A stretch of 64,000 bases of DNA from Leifsonia sp. 71-9 (GTDB taxonomy: Bacteria; Actinomycetota; Actinomycetes; Actinomycetales; Microbacteriaceae), in assembly GCF_001898805.1 (NCBI RefSeq), contig NZ_MKVJ01000021.1, forward strand, positions 506,529 through 570,528, given 5' to 3'. Position 1 is the first letter of the stretch. Each line of letters opens with the position of its first letter. Of this stretch, positions 41,201 to 49,482 are shown piece after piece. Below the pieces are notes generated by a model. It worked only from the letters and a program-made list of their open reading frames with translations, was not told where the DNA came from and made no database searches. Both the position numbers and the translations under genes were made by a program.

Positions 41201-42891
41201 TCGACCTCGTGGCGTACCACGTCGCGAAGACGTCGAACCCGGCGGGTGGCAGCGAGGTGAGGGCCGGTGACACGATCACGTACACCGTGACCGTCACCCA
41301 GCGCGGGAGCGCGCCGGCGGACGCCGTGTTCAGCGACGACCTGTCGAAGGTCATCGACGACGCCGCCTACAACGGCGACGTGACCTCCGACATCGGCTCG
41401 GCCACCGTGACGGGAGCCCACCTCGACTGGTCGGGGACGCTCCCGGTCGGCGGGATCGCCCACATCACCTATTCGGTGACGGTGAAGGGGGCCCAGCAGC
41501 TGGGCGACGGTTCCCTGATCAACGTGGTCGCCTCCGAGGGCTGCGACGACTTCGCCGCCTGCACCACGCGTCACGATGTCGGCGACTACACGTACTCCAA
41601 GACGTCCGACCCGGCTCCCGGCACTGATGTCCGGCTCGGACAGACGGTGACGTACACCATCCAGGTGAAGCAGGTCGGAGCGGCGGCCCGGACGGGTGTG
41701 ACCGTGAGCGATGATCTCACCGGCGTGCTCGACGACGCCGCCTGGGTCGGCGACGAGACGGCGAGCAGCGGTTCGGTCACCCGAGGCGGCGCGAATCTCG
41801 GCACTCTCACCTGGACGGGCGATCTGGCCGTCGGCCAGACCGTCACGATCACGTACTCCGTGATCGTTGCCCAGGGTGGCGGCGATTGGACGCTGACCAA
41901 CGTCGCCGGCTCCGCGGACGGCACCTGTGTTCCCGCCGCCGACGGAAACCCGGACTGCACGACGGTGCACCGGGTCGGCGGCTACGTCTACGGCAAGTCC
42001 TCCACCCCGCCGTCCCTCGCCACCGTCGCTGTCGGGGACACGATCACCTACACGGTCACCGCGACCCAGTTCGGCACGGCACCGGTTTCGGGGGCGACCC
42101 TCGTCGACGATCTCGCAGGGGTGCTGGACGACGCCGAATTCGTCGACGGCAGCGCGACGGCCACCTCCGGCACCGTCGCCCGGACCGGCGACGCCCTGAC
42201 CTGGACGGGAGACCTCGCCATCGGCCAGACGGTCACCATCACCTACGCGGTGAAGGTCGCCGGTGGCGGCGACACGACCATCCGCAACGTCGTGACGGCA
42301 CCACCCGGATCGGGTGGACGGTGCGTCGACGCGACCGACACGGATCCGGGCTGCAGCACCATTCACAAGTACGGCGGATACACCTTCTCCAAGACGTCGG
42401 ATCCGGCGTCGGGCTCGATGGTGAAGCCGGGCGACCGCATCCGGTACACGCTGACCGTCGCGCAGACCGGTACGTCGCCTGTCACGGGTCACCTGACCGA
42501 CGACCTGTCGCGGGTCCTCGACGACGCGACGTGGGCGGGGGATGAGACGGCGAGCGCCGGATCCGTCCAGCGCCACGGCGACCGCCTCACCTGGTCGGGG
42601 GAGCTCTCCGTCGGCCAGGTCGTGACCATCCACTACTCCGTGGTCGTGACGGGTGACGGAGACCGGGCGATCGCCAACGCGGTGACCAGCCCGGATGCCG
42701 AGGCCGCCTGCGTACCCGCACCGGACGGGAACCCGGGATGCGCGACGAAGCACCTGGTGGATCCGGTCGGCGTCGCAGGCCTCGCGTCCACAGGCTCGAC
42801 CATCGGGTGGACGATCGGTGGCGTCGGCGCGATCCTGCTCGCCGCCGGCGGAGTTCTGCTGCTGACCCGCCGCCGCAACCGCGAAGTCTAG
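38227..42891 (+). CDS. Large LASTG-anchored surface protein with DUF11-type repeats
   Basis: This 1554-residue protein has a long signal peptide (about 1-45, ending APASAAP), a large beta-rich N-terminal region (about 46-570) and DUF11-like domains from AIAKSVDRSVVSPGQP onwards. Four tandem repeats of about 125-130 residues follow from about 996. The C-terminus is LASTG (1519-1523), a hydrophobic helix and RRRNREV, a LAXTG sorting signal of the kind used by class E sortases. No sortase is in the window. The GTG start follows AAGGGG. It is likely a stalk or adhesin on the cell wall. Confidence 0.85.
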   Translation: MSAYRDVRVGRTALRLGSPWRWLAILMATALALATVFLAAPASAAPVYQIEGSWAPGTPASVTSGDVVTGVWRLNVNDDAPAPSNGPVDDVTVTIVAQNARFASTPSLCLTTGVSPTSSISADGHTLTCNLGTRAQGTAVVLQAPMVADGATGSQITAAGTIGGQTASLSPIAVTNPFGMDMRWGTGTPTYSFGTGGFLVDYEWTLSKALGSEAGPQSITYNLDIASPQGSAVSVDAKGCTAFSGPGAADGHPWSGGTHPAAQLTAPAGTCVITQTGTTAFRLTITGIDYAPANPPTLDSAGNRLPVDQVALASGSIWIRVATAAQGSAVLNSDAPTYTSTSGQTSQDDPANNAESKAWTTPGLYSSGWGRGYTNSGGTTWDDTYRVSAGTTVGQYMDTGYQLHTDRADTRRVGMCTAIDTKYATFAGWAWAQALDNTLATTVEYYVGSDPTLDPASSGYDPNAFNCASTTGWTTAQPADLATVKAMRIVGTQGEFERLSAQSNITAVVNQHIKPGVPAGTDVWSFFSGIVDFDATTDGWWNGTGCITPTAGSRYPCTTGFRDVLRIVTATPAIAKSVDRSVVSPGQPAVYTLTYSANGAGAVPAAIDGYQLTDTLPAGVTYVPGTASPEPAVVTNGSGQQVLTWTLNGVSTNADHALTYQAVADGTVTPGSTLTNSVTASYGGLSKTAAAQVTVATDGYTTIAKTADAPFIPNLNGDGKGTGSWTVTVKSYDPITQPFTDTIDILPFNGDGRGTAYSGSYSLTSVNAPLNATVYYTTADPATLSDDPSNAQNGAAPGDPTGNTVGWTTTIPAAATAIRVIGGSLAPGATQSFGVHIATDGVKGGDALVNRAQSIAGHTSLAMRTSAAITVANHYSAILLKEVQAADGTWHDANSAVDYPVFHYGDTVAYRITVTNTGQGALTNLNVTDDKDPAGAFHIDSLAPGEKRSHEYTLNLDDTLPGGSFVNTACASADTPADSGVPPTIPCDPAGIDLVAYHVAKTSNPAGGSEVRAGDTITYTVTVTQRGSAPADAVFSDDLSKVIDDAAYNGDVTSDIGSATVTGAHLDWSGTLPVGGIAHITYSVTVKGAQQLGDGSLINVVASEGCDDFAACTTRHDVGDYTYSKTSDPAPGTDVRLGQTVTYTIQVKQVGAAARTGVTVSDDLTGVLDDAAWVGDETASSGSVTRGGANLGTLTWTGDLAVGQTVTITYSVIVAQGGGDWTLTNVAGSADGTCVPAADGNPDCTTVHRVGGYVYGKSSTPPSLATVAVGDTITYTVTATQFGTAPVSGATLVDDLAGVLDDAEFVDGSATATSGTVARTGDALTWTGDLAIGQTVTITYAVKVAGGGDTTIRNVVTAPPGSGGRCVDATDTDPGCSTIHKYGGYTFSKTSDPASGSMVKPGDRIRYTLTVAQTGTSPVTGHLTDDLSRVLDDATWAGDETASAGSVQRHGDRLTWSGELSVGQVVTIHYSVVVTGDGDRAIANAVTSPDAEAACVPAPDGNPGCATKHLVDPVGVAGLASTGSTIGWTIGGVGAILLAAGGVLLLTRRRNREV
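41215..42770 (+). repeat. Four tandem DUF11-type coding repeats
   Basis: Units start near 41215, 41587, 41984 and 42380 (spacing 372, 397 and 396 bases). Each begins with Y-x-x-x-K-[TS]-S-x-P, continues with GDTITYTVTVTQ-like strands and DDL..VLDDA, and ends in a VGQ.VTITYSV strand. The DNA is diverged but clearly duplicated. Confidence 0.75.
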
Positions 42892-42900
42892 GAGCGAACG

Positions 42901-42935
42901 GAGGGCGTGGCCGGCGGTCTGCCGGTCACGCCCTC
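42901..42935. terminator. Bidirectional terminator between surface protein and LuxR genes
   Basis: GAGGGCGTG and CCGGC pair with GCCGG and CACGCCCTC across a five-base loop, giving a stem of about 15 pairs with one G-T wobble. It lies between convergent stops at 42891 and 42945. Confidence 0.75.
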
Positions 42936-42944
42936 AGCGGTTGG

Positions 42945-44552
42945 TCAATCGCGCTTGACGAGTAGATGCCGGGTGTGCGCCATGGCGACGGCGTCTTCGC
43001 GATTGTTGACTCCGAGCTTGCGGTACAGGCTCCGCAGCTGCGTCTTGACGGTGTTGGTCGAGACGACGAGGGCCGATGCGATCTGCGCCACGGACGACGT
43101 GGTCACCAGCTGGGTGAGCACGGCGAGCTCCCGGGCGGTCAGGGGCAGTCCCAGCTCGCTGGCGGGGAGGAGCGAGCGCAGAGGCACGTCCTGGAACACG
43201 TGGCGGTAACCGGCGCCGTCGAGTGCCGTCGTCACGCGTTCGAGGTCGTCCGTCGGGAGCATGGCGAGCGGAAGCCGCTGGCGTGTGCGTTCGAGCAGCG
43301 CGCCGAGCTGCTCGACCGCCCCCGCGGTGCGCGTGGTCGGCGCGAGTCGGAGAAGCACTGCCGCCTCGAGCGCAACCGCCTCGGCCGATCGGCGGGCTGT
43401 CGACGCTGCACCCGAGACGGCTCGCAGGCCGCTCAGCGCGGACCCGTTCTTGCCGAGTGCGAGGTCCGCTCGTGCGCGTGCGATGTGACGCTCGGGACCG
43501 TCGGTCATGTCGCGATCGACGATGGTGCGGGCGGCGTCGGGGTTCCCGAGTGCCAAGTGAAGGATCGCGCGCGTCTCTGCCAGCCGCGTACGGACCGTCG
43601 CGGAACGGGACTCCGCGGACCGCATCCTGACGTAGGCTTCGAGGTCCGCCAGCGCTCTGCCCGGTTCTCCTGCGACGAGCCGGGTCAGCGCCTCCACCTG
43701 CGCGACCACGACCCAGTGCTCGATCGAGCGCGGGTCATGCTCCATCGCCGCGAGCTGCGCCCTGGCCTCGTCCGGGTCGAAGCGCTCGAGCGCGAGCATC
43801 GCCTCGGCGAGACGATAGAACGTTCCCGTGTACATGCGTCGTTGGCGGTCGTTCCATGGCCCGGTACGGGCGTACTCGACGTGGGCCTGCGACTCGGGGA
43901 GGTCGCCCTGAAGCGCATGGATGCCTGCCAGCATCGCCAGATTCCCGAAACCGGGAGACGGTGGTGTCGTGGGGGTGGCGGCGAGTCCTTTCGCGAACGT
44001 GCGCATGGCGTCGTCCACCTCGTGGGCGTAGTAGAACGAGATACCGATCTGGGCGTAGACGCGCGGGAGTTCGCGTATCGCCTGGCGTTGCTCGTCGGCC
44101 AACTGGTCCAGCTCGGATACGGCGGCACGAGCGGCGGAGACGGCCAGCCCGGGTCGGCCGATCAGGCGATAGGCGCTCGCCTCGGCGGAGCGGATCAGGA
44201 CACGGTCGATGGGGGAAAGGGTCCGGTTGCGCGGCGCTCGCGCGGCGCGGACGGCTGTCACGAAGTAGCGGATCGCCCGGAGCCGATGGAAACCGAGGAC
44301 GTTGTAGCTGAGGCCCAACATCATCGCGAGCAGCGGTTGAGCGCGCAGCTCGTGGGCCGGCACGCGCTCGAGCAGCAGTCGAGTCGCATCGCCATGCTCG
44401 ATGGCGAGTTGGAACCATCCATCGCGGACGGAGGCGCTCGCGCCCTCCCAGTCGCTGCACTCGATGGCGGTCTGCAACGAGGCGAACGCGGATCGTCCGG
44501 TCGTGGTCTGTCCGGGTGCAGCGTTGCCCTCGTGCACCATCTCCTCATCCAT
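42945..44552 (-). CDS. LuxR-family regulator with long helical repeat sensor region
   Basis: This 535-residue protein ends in a LuxR helix-turn-helix (about 475-530: LTARELAVLTQLVTTSSVAQIASALVV, then STNTVKTQLRSLYRKLGVNNREDAV). The preceding about 450 residues are Ala/Arg/Leu-rich helices in TPR-like pairs. No Walker A NTPase motif was seen, so it is not a full LAL/MalT protein. ATG 44552 follows GGAGG closely; a GTG at 44567 is less supported. It is convergent with the LASTG surface-protein gene. The ligand is unknown. Confidence 0.85.
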   Translation of the reverse strand: MDEEMVHEGNAAPGQTTTGRSAFASLQTAIECSDWEGASASVRDGWFQLAIEHGDATRLLLERVPAHELRAQPLLAMMLGLSYNVLGFHRLRAIRYFVTAVRAARAPRNRTLSPIDRVLIRSAEASAYRLIGRPGLAVSAARAAVSELDQLADEQRQAIRELPRVYAQIGISFYYAHEVDDAMRTFAKGLAATPTTPPSPGFGNLAMLAGIHALQGDLPESQAHVEYARTGPWNDRQRRMYTGTFYRLAEAMLALERFDPDEARAQLAAMEHDPRSIEHWVVVAQVEALTRLVAGEPGRALADLEAYVRMRSAESRSATVRTRLAETRAILHLALGNPDAARTIVDRDMTDGPERHIARARADLALGKNGSALSGLRAVSGAASTARRSAEAVALEAAVLLRLAPTTRTAGAVEQLGALLERTRQRLPLAMLPTDDLERVTTALDGAGYRHVFQDVPLRSLLPASELGLPLTARELAVLTQLVTTSSVAQIASALVVSTNTVKTQLRSLYRKLGVNNREDAVAMAHTRHLLVKRD

Positions 44553-44669
44553 CGATCCTCCGCTCACTATCTTTCACCATCTGTGCACACTGTCGCGCCG
44601 TGTCCGTCAGGCGGTGACCCCCTGAACCGGCAGGATGGATGACACGAACCCGGACGGAGGTCCCTCATC

Positions 44670-45266
44670 GTGTCGCGGTCCCCCCGCCCGACGACAGACC
44701 GGCTCAGCACCCGCTCTCTGCTGATCATCGCCGCGTTCGGCGCGCTCGGTGCGCTGCTCCTCGTCCTCGTCGCTCCCGTGACGTCGGTGCTGGCCGCGGT
44801 GTTCGCGCCGGCGTACGCGGCGGTAGCCGGCCTGCACAGTGTCCTGCCGTTCCTCGCCAGGCGGCTGGTCGGGTTCCCCTGGACCACCACGATCGCGTGC
44901 GCGCTCGTGGGCATCCTCGCTGTGGGCTTCACTCCGCTCGGCGTGCTGATCGTCGTCCCGCTCGTGGTCACGGGAGTCGGCTTCGACCTCACCCTGCTGC
45001 TCCTCGCGAGACGCGGACCGCTGCGGCTCGGGCATCAGGTCGTCGGAGCGCTCGTCACCGCAGGGCTCCTCACCCTCGTCTCCGTGCCCGTGCTGTCGCC
45101 GCGGGATGCGAGTGCGCCCTTCCTCGTCCTCTTCCTCGTCGGCCGAGTGGTCGGTCAGCTCGCGGCCGTCGCAATCGCCGTCGCGATCGGCGATCGCGTG
45201 CTCCGGTCGGGGATAGTGCGCCCCTCGGTCGGAGATGGAGGTGGTCCCGCCGGAACGAGCGCGTGA
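44670..45266 (+). CDS. ECF-transporter S-component-like membrane protein (YkoE-like)
   Basis: This 198-residue protein has about five to six hydrophobic segments beginning with LSTRSLLIIAAFGALGALLLVLV, which resembles the opening of YkoE-like substrate-binding S components of ECF vitamin transporters. No ECF ATPase or T component is adjacent, so it would need shared modules. GTG 44670 follows GGAGG by nine bases. No complete TPP-type leader is visible, so a thiamine-precursor substrate is not supported by regulation. Confidence 0.6.
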   Translation: MSRSPRPTTDRLSTRSLLIIAAFGALGALLLVLVAPVTSVLAAVFAPAYAAVAGLHSVLPFLARRLVGFPWTTTIACALVGILAVGFTPLGVLIVVPLVVTGVGFDLTLLLLARRGPLRLGHQVVGALVTAGLLTLVSVPVLSPRDASAPFLVLFLVGRVVGQLAAVAIAVAIGDRVLRSGIVRPSVGDGGGPAGTSA

Positions 45267-45368
45267 CCCCACGTCGCCGGCGAAGGGATGGGATCCGCCC
45301 CTATCCGCGGCGTCTGCGCGGGGTTTACGATCCGCTCACCAGAGGTCGGCGACGAGAGGGGTCATGAC

Positions 45369-47207
45369 ATGAGCGAGTACCCGCTGATCGCCGACCACGG
45401 CCTGATCGGCGATCTGCAGACCTCGGCCCTCGTCTCGACGGACGGCACGATCGACTGGTTCTGCAGCCCGCGGTTCGATTCGCCGAGCATCTTCGGCTCC
45501 CTGCTCGACGAGGAGCGCGGGGGCCATTTCAGTGCGCGGCCCCGCGCCGACGCGTTCGATGCCAAGCAGCTGTACTTTCCCGACACCGCGATCCTCGTCA
45601 CGCGCTTCCTGACGGAGGAGGGCGTCGGCGAGCTCGTCGACTTCATGCCGGTGGCCCGCGGTGGAGCGCACGAGGCGCACCGCCTGGTCCGGTTGATCCG
45701 GTGCGTGCGGGGCCGGATCGAGTTCGACATCGAGGTCGCTCCGCGGTTCGATTACGGGCGCACGCCGCACACCCTCACGGTGCTGGAGGACGGCGCGACC
45801 TTCGAGGCGGGGGACACGACGCTCACGATGAGCCTCATCCGCGACCCCGGCGACGAGCGCCTGGCGCGCGCCGAGCAGACCGGGGACGGCGACGTGAGAG
45901 CATCCGTCGTCCTCACGCAGGGCCAGGAGCGCGGTGTCGTGCTGGAGACGGGCACGCACGAGCCGCCGCGCGCGGTCGCGGTCGCGGAGGCCCGCGAACT
46001 CTTCGACGGCACCGCGCGATTCTGGCAGGACTGGATCTCGTACTCCGCCTACAGCGGCCGGTGGCGCGAGGAGGTGGAGCGGTCGGCGATCACGCTGAAG
46101 CTGATGACCTACGCCCCGACGGGAGGGCTCGTCGCAGCGCCGACCGCGGGACTGCCCGAGCAGGTCGGCGGCGAGCGCAACTGGGACTACCGCTACACCT
46201 GGGTGCGGGACTCCTCGTTCTCGGTCAACACCCTGGTGAAATTGGGCTTCCGCGACGAGGCCGTGGCGTTCGGCCGGTGGCTGCGCGACCGGGTGATGGA
46301 GGCCGACGGCAGTCCCACCGGGCCGCTCAACATCATGTACCGCATCGACGGCGACCCGAACCTGTCGGAAGAGATCGTCGAGGGGTGGGAGGGGTACCGC
46401 GGCTCGTATCCCGTCCGGATCGGGAACGGTGCGGCCGGCCAGCTGCAGCTCGACATCTACGGCGAAGCCCTGGATGCGCTGTACCACGCCGACCTCGCGG
46501 GCATCGAGTTCGGCCAGCAGGGCTGGCTAGCGATCTGCCGCCTCCTGGACTGGCTCGTCGACAACTGGGACCAGCCCGAGGAGGGCATCTGGGAGACCCG
46601 GGGCGGCCGCAAGGCCTTCACCTACGGCCGGCTGATGTGCTGGGTCGCGTTCGACCGGGCCCTCCGGCTGGCCGCGCGCTGGGGGCGCCCGGCGCCGGTC
46701 GACCGCTGGCGCACCGAGCGCGACGCGATCTACACCCAGATCATGGAGCGCGGCTGGGATGCGGAGCGCCGGGCGTTCGTGCAGCAGTACGGGGAACCCA
46801 TCCTCGACGCCTCCCTGCTCAAGATGGTGCAGGTGGGCTTCATCTCCGCCCACGATCCGCAGTGGCACGACACCATGACGGCGATGGGCGCGGAACTCGT
46901 CTCCGACAGCCTCGTGTACCGCTACGACCCGGCCGCGTCCCCGGACGGACTGCGCGGTTCGGAGGGCACGTTCTCCCTCTGCACCTTCTTATACGTCGAC
47001 GCGCTCGCCCGCGAGGGCCGCCTCGACGAGGCACGGCTCACGTTCGAGCAGATGCTCACCTACGCCAACCACCTGGGGCTCTTCGCCGAGGAGATCGCCC
47101 CCACCGGCGAACAGCTCGGCAACTTCCCGCAGGCCTTCACTCACCTGGCGTTGATCGACGCCGCGATGATCCTGAACGAGCGGCTCGACGAGGCGGCCTC
47201 CCGCTGA
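45369..47207 (+). CDS. Glycoside hydrolase family 15 (trehalase/glucoamylase type)
   Basis: This 612-residue cytoplasmic protein has an N-terminal beta-sandwich (starting [37 protein letters not shown]) and an (alpha/alpha)6 barrel. Signatures are [13 protein letters not shown] (about 270-282) and [13 protein letters not shown]-like [16 protein letters not shown]. The general acid Glu is in [10 protein letters not shown] and the general base Glu in [27 protein letters not shown]. Actinobacterial relatives include GH15 trehalases, so trehalose hydrolysis is the likeliest role. GAGAGGGG precedes ATG 45369. Confidence 0.93.
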   Translation: MSEYPLIADHGLIGDLQTSALVSTDGTIDWFCSPRFDSPSIFGSLLDEERGGHFSARPRADAFDAKQLYFPDTAILVTRFLTEEGVGELVDFMPVARGGAHEAHRLVRLIRCVRGRIEFDIEVAPRFDYGRTPHTLTVLEDGATFEAGDTTLTMSLIRDPGDERLARAEQTGDGDVRASVVLTQGQERGVVLETGTHEPPRAVAVAEARELFDGTARFWQDWISYSAYSGRWREEVERSAITLKLMTYAPTGGLVAAPTAGLPEQVGGERNWDYRYTWVRDSSFSVNTLVKLGFRDEAVAFGRWLRDRVMEADGSPTGPLNIMYRIDGDPNLSEEIVEGWEGYRGSYPVRIGNGAAGQLQLDIYGEALDALYHADLAGIEFGQQGWLAICRLLDWLVDNWDQPEEGIWETRGGRKAFTYGRLMCWVAFDRALRLAARWGRPAPVDRWRTERDAIYTQIMERGWDAERRAFVQQYGEPILDASLLKMVQVGFISAHDPQWHDTMTAMGAELVSDSLVYRYDPAASPDGLRGSEGTFSLCTFLYVDALAREGRLDEARLTFEQMLTYANHLGLFAEEIAPTGEQLGNFPQAFTHLALIDAAMILNERLDEAASR

Positions 47208-47214
47208 GGCCGCC
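47192..47214 (+). terminator. Stem-loop at the end of the GH15 gene
   Basis: GGCGGCCTC and GAGGCCGCC form a perfect 9-bp stem around loop CCGCT. The stem overlaps the last codons and the TGA at 47205-47207. It lies between convergent genes and may terminate both. Confidence 0.55.
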
Positions 47215-47222
47215 ATGCCTCC

Positions 47223-47591
47223 TCAGCCGCGGTCGTGCAGCGTGATCTGGTACCCGTCCGGGTCGGCGAAGGTGAAGGTGCGGCCGAACGGGCCGTCGAT
47301 CGGGGCCGCGACGATCGTTCGGCCGTCGGCGACCAGGCGGTCGTGGATCTCCTGGACCTCGGTGGCGTGCAGCCAGATCGCTGCGCCGATGCCGGGCTGG
47401 GCGACGGCGTCCAGGTCGGTGCCCGGGATGAGGTCGCGCAGTGCGAACGCGATCGGGGTCGTCTCGAAGACGACGGCGTGCGGCGGGCCGGCCTGCGAGC
47501 GGACGAGGCCGAGGTACTGCTCGTAGAACGCCTGCGACGCGTCCAGATCGCGGACCTGCAGGGAGATGAAGTCGGGGCCGGTGGCGGGCAT
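47223..47591 (-). CDS. VOC/glyoxalase-fold protein
   Basis: This 122-residue protein has FISLQVRDLDASQAFYEQYLGL at the start and PFGRTFTFADPDGYQITLHDRG at the end, the classic vicinal-oxygen-chelate halves; the terminal DPDGY..TLH supplies a metal/glutathione-type site. It is divergent from a MarR gene with twin operators between, so it is probably the target of that regulator. Likely a resistance or dioxygenase-like detoxification protein. The substrate is unknown. Confidence 0.9.
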   Translation of the reverse strand: MPATGPDFISLQVRDLDASQAFYEQYLGLVRSQAGPPHAVVFETTPIAFALRDLIPGTDLDAVAQPGIGAAIWLHATEVQEIHDRLVADGRTIVAAPIDGPFGRTFTFADPDGYQITLHDRG

Positions 47592-47610
47592 GATGTGCTC
47601 CTTCGTCGTG

Positions 47611-47626
47611 TGTCAGTTTTCTGACA
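47611..47626. promoter_or_regulatory. MarR operator, copy 1
   Basis: TGTCAG-TTTT-CTGACA is a perfect palindrome between the divergent VOC and MarR genes, nearest to the VOC start. Confidence 0.75.
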
Positions 47627-47637
47627 CGCGCCACCCT

Positions 47638-47655
47638 ATGTCAGAATACTGACAT
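47638..47655. promoter_or_regulatory. MarR operator, copy 2, covering the MarR start codon
   Basis: ATGTCAG-AATA-CTGACAT has the same TGTCAG-N4-CTGACA half-sites as copy 1, with centres 28 bases apart. Its last two bases are the first two bases of the MarR ATG at 47654, which implies tight autorepression. Confidence 0.75.
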
Positions 47656-48094
47656 GAGTCAAGACGGCATCGATCTGGACACGTCCCTCGGTTATCTGCT
47701 GAAAGAGGCGTCGAGTGCGCTCCGCGTCGCGATGGAGGATGTGCTCCGCCCGCTCGGCATGACGGTGACGCACTACTCCTGTCTCGAACTGCTCTCCCAG
47801 CGCCCGGGCCTGTCGAACTCCGAGCTCGCGCGCGGTGCGTTCGTAACGCGGCAGTCGATGAACGTGCTGCTGCAGGCGCTCGAACGGGACGGCTACGTCA
47901 CCCGGCCGACCGAGGCTCCGGTCGGCAAGGCGCTCCCCGCACGGCTCACGCCGCGCGGCCGGCGCAGCCTCGAGAAGGCGACCGTCGCCGTCCGCTCCGT
48001 CGAGGTCAGGATGCTCGGCGGCCTGACGCCCGACGAGCAGGCCGGCGCCTTCCACCTCCTGCAGAGCATCGTCACCTCGCTGCGCGCCGGCTGA
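47654..48094 (+). CDS. MarR-family transcriptional regulator
   Basis: This 146-residue winged-helix protein has dimerisation helices at both ends and a core of LGMTVTHYSCLELLSQRPGLSNSELARGAFVTRQSMNVLLQALERDGYV, followed by the wing ending KALPARLTPRGRRSLEKA. It is divergent from the VOC gene. Two identical palindromes in the spacer, one across its own start codon, indicate control of both genes. It should be released by a small aromatic or oxidant ligand, unidentified. Confidence 0.92.
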   Translation: MSQDGIDLDTSLGYLLKEASSALRVAMEDVLRPLGMTVTHYSCLELLSQRPGLSNSELARGAFVTRQSMNVLLQALERDGYVTRPTEAPVGKALPARLTPRGRRSLEKATVAVRSVEVRMLGGLTPDEQAGAFHLLQSIVTSLRAG

Positions 48095-48164
48095 TCGACA
48101 GGGCTTCCGGCCGGTGATGCGTTCGCCCGGCCATCGATTTCGCGCGCCCATTTGCGACATAACC

Positions 48165-48176
48165 GATTATCGATTA
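48165..48176 (+). promoter_or_regulatory. GATTATCGATTA operator of the sugar-transport operon
   Basis: The exact 12-mer GATTATCGATTA lies 47 bases before the binding-protein start. It recurs on the minus strand at 57101-57112 and 59210-59221. It contains a GATTA direct repeat and an ATCGAT dyad. A further ATCGATT lies at 48133-48139. Confidence 0.7.
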
Positions 48177-48222
48177 CTGTTGCTCGCGGCGCCCGGTGGT
48201 CGTGCGCAGGAGAGGATCGAAG

Positions 48223-49482
48223 ATGATCAGCAGGCGAACCATGATCGCGGTCGGCGCCCTCGCGGCGGCCGGTCTGGCACTGAGCGGCTGCGCGGCCGGC
48301 AACTCGGGGCAGAGCGACGGGAAGACCACCGTCAGCCTTCTCGTGAACGTCACCCCCAACCTCACCGAGGACTGGTGGAACGACCTCGTGAAGCCGTTCG
48401 AAAAGGCCAACCCCGACATCGACGTGAAGATCCAGAACCCGGGCGCGGAAGGCGTGGCCGCCGCGGTGCCCCGCTTGCTCGCCGCCGGGGAGGCCCCCGA
48501 CGTGGTCGAGTCGCTCCCGCCGTCGACGGAACTCGCTCCCGAGCTCGTTGACCTGTCGACGTACGACTGGGCGAAGAACGGCCCGCTCGCCGAGCAGTAC
48601 ACGATCGACGGCAAGTACTACATGGCGGGCATCGGTATGCAGCTGCAGAGCCTCTGGTTCTACAACAAGGACGCGTTCGCGGCGGCGGGCATCGCCGAGA
48701 CGCCGACGACGGTGGAAGAGCTCTCCGACGACCTGGCGAAGCTGAAGAAGGCCGGCTGGACCGGTGTCCAGACCGGCGGCGACTGGATGTCGAGCTACGC
48801 GCTGCAGACCGTCGGGCTGCCCACGGTCGTCGGCCAGCATCCCGATTGGTACCAGAAGATGAGCGACGGCAAACTGACCTTCAGCAAGACCTACGGCGAC
48901 GCGGTCGACGAGTACGCCGATTGGATCGGGAAGGGCTACGTCAACGACGACGCCCTGGGCATCAAGTACGCGGACGCCGAGCAGAACTTCCTCGCCGGCA
49001 AATCCGCGCTGTACCCGATGGGCAGCTGGTTCGTGGCGAGCGAGGCGGCGGCGACCACCCCGGCGAACATCGGCGTCTTCCGCGCCCCGGCGTTCGACGG
49101 CGTGAAGCAGCCGGCGATGGGCGCCAACATCGCGAGCCCCTACGTCATCATGAAGGACTCGAAGCACACGGAAGCCGCGGCGAAGCTCGTCGAGTACCTG
49201 GTGACCGACAAGACGGCCATCCTCGACCAGCTGAAGGTCGACGGCAACTACCGCGCGGGCTACGAGTACGACATGGGCGATCTGGGCAAGGAACTGCTGC
49301 AGATCGTGACGGACACCCCCGACGCGGCGTACACGCCGACCGGCCAGGGCTATGGTGAGCGCACCCTCCCCTCGGGTTACTCGACCGAGATCAACGCCCA
49401 GACGCAGGCCCTGCTCGGTGGGACCGCGCCGAGCGACGTGAACACGGCGATGGACGACTGGTTCAGCGCCAACCTCAAGTGA
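48223..49482 (+). CDS. Sugar ABC transporter substrate-binding lipoprotein (CUT1 type)
   Basis: This 419-residue protein has an N-terminal lipoprotein signal with lipobox LSGC (Cys23). It is a family-1 extracellular solute-binding protein (VSLLVNVTPNLTEDWWNDLVKPFEKANPDIDVKI, later ALYPMGSWFV and VIMKDSKHTEAAAKLVEYL). AGGAGAGG precedes ATG 48223. It captures an oligosaccharide outside the membrane for the two following permeases. The stop overlaps the next start (GTGA). Preceded by the GATTATCGATTA operator. The ligand is unknown. Confidence 0.93.
   Translation: MISRRTMIAVGALAAAGLALSGCAAGNSGQSDGKTTVSLLVNVTPNLTEDWWNDLVKPFEKANPDIDVKIQNPGAEGVAAAVPRLLAAGEAPDVVESLPPSTELAPELVDLSTYDWAKNGPLAEQYTIDGKYYMAGIGMQLQSLWFYNKDAFAAAGIAETPTTVEELSDDLAKLKKAGWTGVQTGGDWMSSYALQTVGLPTVVGQHPDWYQKMSDGKLTFSKTYGDAVDEYADWIGKGYVNDDALGIKYADAEQNFLAGKSALYPMGSWFVASEAAATTPANIGVFRAPAFDGVKQPAMGANIASPYVIMKDSKHTEAAAKLVEYLVTDKTAILDQLKVDGNYRAGYEYDMGDLGKELLQIVTDTPDAAYTPTGQGYGERTLPSGYSTEINAQTQALLGGTAPSDVNTAMDDWFSANLK

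Noticed and set aside
37573-42753. A minus-strand open frame of over 1700 codons that appears to fuse the GNAT protein to a huge N-terminal extension
   Set aside because: Only the last about 166 residues look like protein. The rest is antisense to the LASTG surface-protein gene and has low-complexity Arg/Gly/Val composition.
41215-42770. Regularly spaced repeats that might be a CRISPR array or insertion-element repeats
   Set aside because: The units are about 370-400 bases, coding and in frame, and diverged at DNA level. They are protein-domain duplications.
44568-44669. Possible TPP riboswitch before the ECF S-component gene
   Set aside because: A CTGAACCGG-like stretch is present, but the spacer is only about 100 bases and the conserved CTGAGA and paired helices of the thiamine aptamer are not visible.
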